Below are positions 63,007 to 64,000 of a stretch of 64,000 bases of DNA, in pieces; position 1 is the first letter of the stretch, and each line of letters begins with the position of its first letter. This DNA comes from Hyphomicrobiaceae bacterium (GTDB lineage: Bacteria; Pseudomonadota; Alphaproteobacteria; Rhizobiales; Hyphomicrobiaceae). The stretch lies in NCBI GenBank assembly GCA_008933705.1, contig WBUN01000022.1, positions 1-64,000 on the forward strand, given 5' to 3'. Under the pieces are notes generated by a model. The model saw only the letters and a list, made by a program, of their open reading frames with translations. It made no database searches and was not told the DNA's origin. The translations under genes were made by a program, and so were the position numbers.

Positions 63007-63345
63007 ATGCGCCGACTTCTTCGCATGGTTGCCATCCTGCTCTCCCTGGCCCTGATGGTCGGGGGGGTGATCCATGGGGCGCAGGCCACAAGCATGGCGA
63101 TGCACATGGCGGCCGCTGCACACGGCGACGGGGCCATGCCGGGTTGCGACGGCTGCCCCGGCGACGACAGCGGTGGCATGGCGTGCGCAGCACCGTGCCT
63201 CGTACCGGTGGCGGCGGTCCTCCCGGTGACAACCTCTGTTGCCGGCGCTGTGACCAGGGCATTCGTTGCCACGCGGACGCAGGCGCTCGTGGATCACCGC
63301 CATCCACCCGATCCCTATCCTCCTCGAACCCCCGTTCTGGGCTAG
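63007..63345 (+). CDS. Small exported Cys-rich protein, island paralogue C
   Basis: A 112-residue protein with a signal or anchor (MVAILLSLALMVGGVIHGAQ), a His/Met-rich stretch (MAMHMAAAAHGDGAMPGCDG), the motif GCDGCPGDD with later Cys (MACAAPCLV), and the tail HPPDPYPPRTPVLG. It closely parallels 61959-62309 but lies on the opposite strand. It precedes the multicopper oxidase by 131 bp. A TAGGCT hexamer ends 6 bp before the ATG. Confidence 0.68.
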   Translation: MRRLLRMVAILLSLALMVGGVIHGAQATSMAMHMAAAAHGDGAMPGCDGCPGDDSGGMACAAPCLVPVAAVLPVTTSVAGAVTRAFVATRTQALVDHRHPPDPYPPRTPVLG

Positions 63346-63476
63346 GCCAGCCGGTCTCTGACCGGCGCGGCTCAGCGTGCGCCTGACGTCTCACGACGCC
63401 CATGCGCGCCCTTCCAGCCAGCAGGCCTCCCGTGCCGGTCGCGGCACCTGAGCGCTTTTCAGAGCGGTCCCATCGA

Positions 63477-64000
63477 TGCAATCGATCATTCAGGCGGCTT
63501 TGAGCCGCCGCTCCGTGCTCACCGGAGCCGCCGCGGTGGCGGGCGCGGCCTTTGTACCCGAGGTTGCCGGGAGCACCGCGCTGTCCGCCAAGGAGTTCAC
63601 GATCACGGCGCGTCCAGGACGCGCCTTCCTGGTCGGCCGTGGGTACCCTGAAACGGATGTCTGGGGCTACAACGGCAGCGTACCCGGCCCTGAGATCCGC
63701 GTCCGCCAGGGCGAGCGCGTGCGCATCAAAGTTGAAAACAGGCTGGGAGAGGAGACCACCGTGCACTGGCATGGGGTGCGGGTCCCCAACGCCATGGACG
63801 GAGTCCCGCACCTCACCCAGAAGCCGATCCGCCCGGGCGAGACCTTCCTCTACGCGTTCGAAGTGCCCGATGCCGGCAGCTACTGGTACCACCCGCACCA
63901 GCGCAGCTTCGAGCAGGTCGGCCGGGGCCTCTACGGTGCGCTGATCGTCGAGGAGCGCGAACCGGTCGCGGTCGACCGCGACATCACCTGGATGCTCGGC
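63477..64000 (+). CDS. Multicopper oxidase (CopA/laccase-like), partial
   Basis: The gene runs off the right edge; 174 residues are visible. A twin-arginine signal (LSRRSVLTGAAAVAGAAFVP) is followed by a cupredoxin domain with GYNGSVPGPEIRVRQGERV, the copper-ligand motif TVHWHGVRVPNAMDG (about 94) and SYWYHPHQRSFEQVGRGLYG (about 135), two of the four copper-binding His clusters. Such enzymes oxidise Cu(I) in the periplasm. The product fits the copper context of the island. Interval 63346-63476 shows no other feature. Confidence 0.9.

Overview
The window looks like a GC-rich alphaproteobacterial chromosome segment, probably from the Hyphomicrobiales. The pointers are a class I PHA synthase with ketone-body genes, an NrsF/ECF-sigma pair, TRAP and Liv-type transporters, a bactofilin, a LigM-type O-demethylase and an IS481-family element. 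No tRNA, rRNA or CRISPR array was seen. The taxonomic call is inference from gene content only.

Region 1 (1-3.6 kb) holds a membrane glycosyltransferase cut by the left edge, a DUF2064 transferase, and an NrsF-like anti-sigma/ECF sigma pair. Region 2 (3.7-16.7 kb) is one coherent unit. Seven minus-strand genes run dctQ-dctM-dctP, 3-hydroxybutyrate dehydrogenase, two fused-subunit CoA-transferases and PHA synthase, followed upstream by a sigma-54-dependent activator. Consensus -24/-12 promoters precede both the operon and the activator. Each has a tandem pair of identical-architecture dyads (TGTCC-N8-GGACA) about 100-200 bp upstream, so a self-contained sigma-54 circuit for uptake, oxidation and storage of 3-hydroxybutyrate-like acids is visible in the DNA.

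Region 3 (16.7-26.3 kb) starts with an FNR/FixK-type box in front of a CBS-BON protein and a large ACP/acyl-AMP-ligase/acyltransferase fusion. An UMF1-type MFS protein, a fatty acyl-CoA ligase, a DUF2269 protein, a MarR regulator with a clear operator, a frameshifted ABM monooxygenase gene and cytochrome b561 follow. Region 4 (26.5-36.6 kb) has a MetF plus LigM-like tetrahydrofolate-dependent demethylase pair. Divergent from it is a TetR-acyl-CoA ligase-LivKHMFG operon. Region 5 (36.6-38.7 kb) holds two adjacent disrupted genes, a bactofilin and a tiny basic protein.

Region 6 (38.8-52.2 kb) is a LacI-controlled divergon. Leftward run an amidohydrolase, a CobW-type GTPase, a complete Dpp/Opp peptide-type ABC importer and a FAD amine oxidase. 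Rightward run lacI and a dimethylglycine/sarcosine-dehydrogenase-like FAD-GcvT protein. The leftward promoter carries a LacI-type operator over its start site.

Region 7 (52.2-64 kb) is an accessory island. It begins with an integrase remnant and a degenerate IS481-family element flanked by CTAG. It continues into a copper/thiol cluster: CcdA, DsbA, TlpA, two c-type cytochromes, DUF411, small Met-rich peptides, a truncated SCO gene, a decayed copper P-type ATPase end, and a multicopper oxidase cut by the right edge. Three diverged paralogues of a small signal-peptide protein ending in a PDPxPPRP-like tail are spread through this island.
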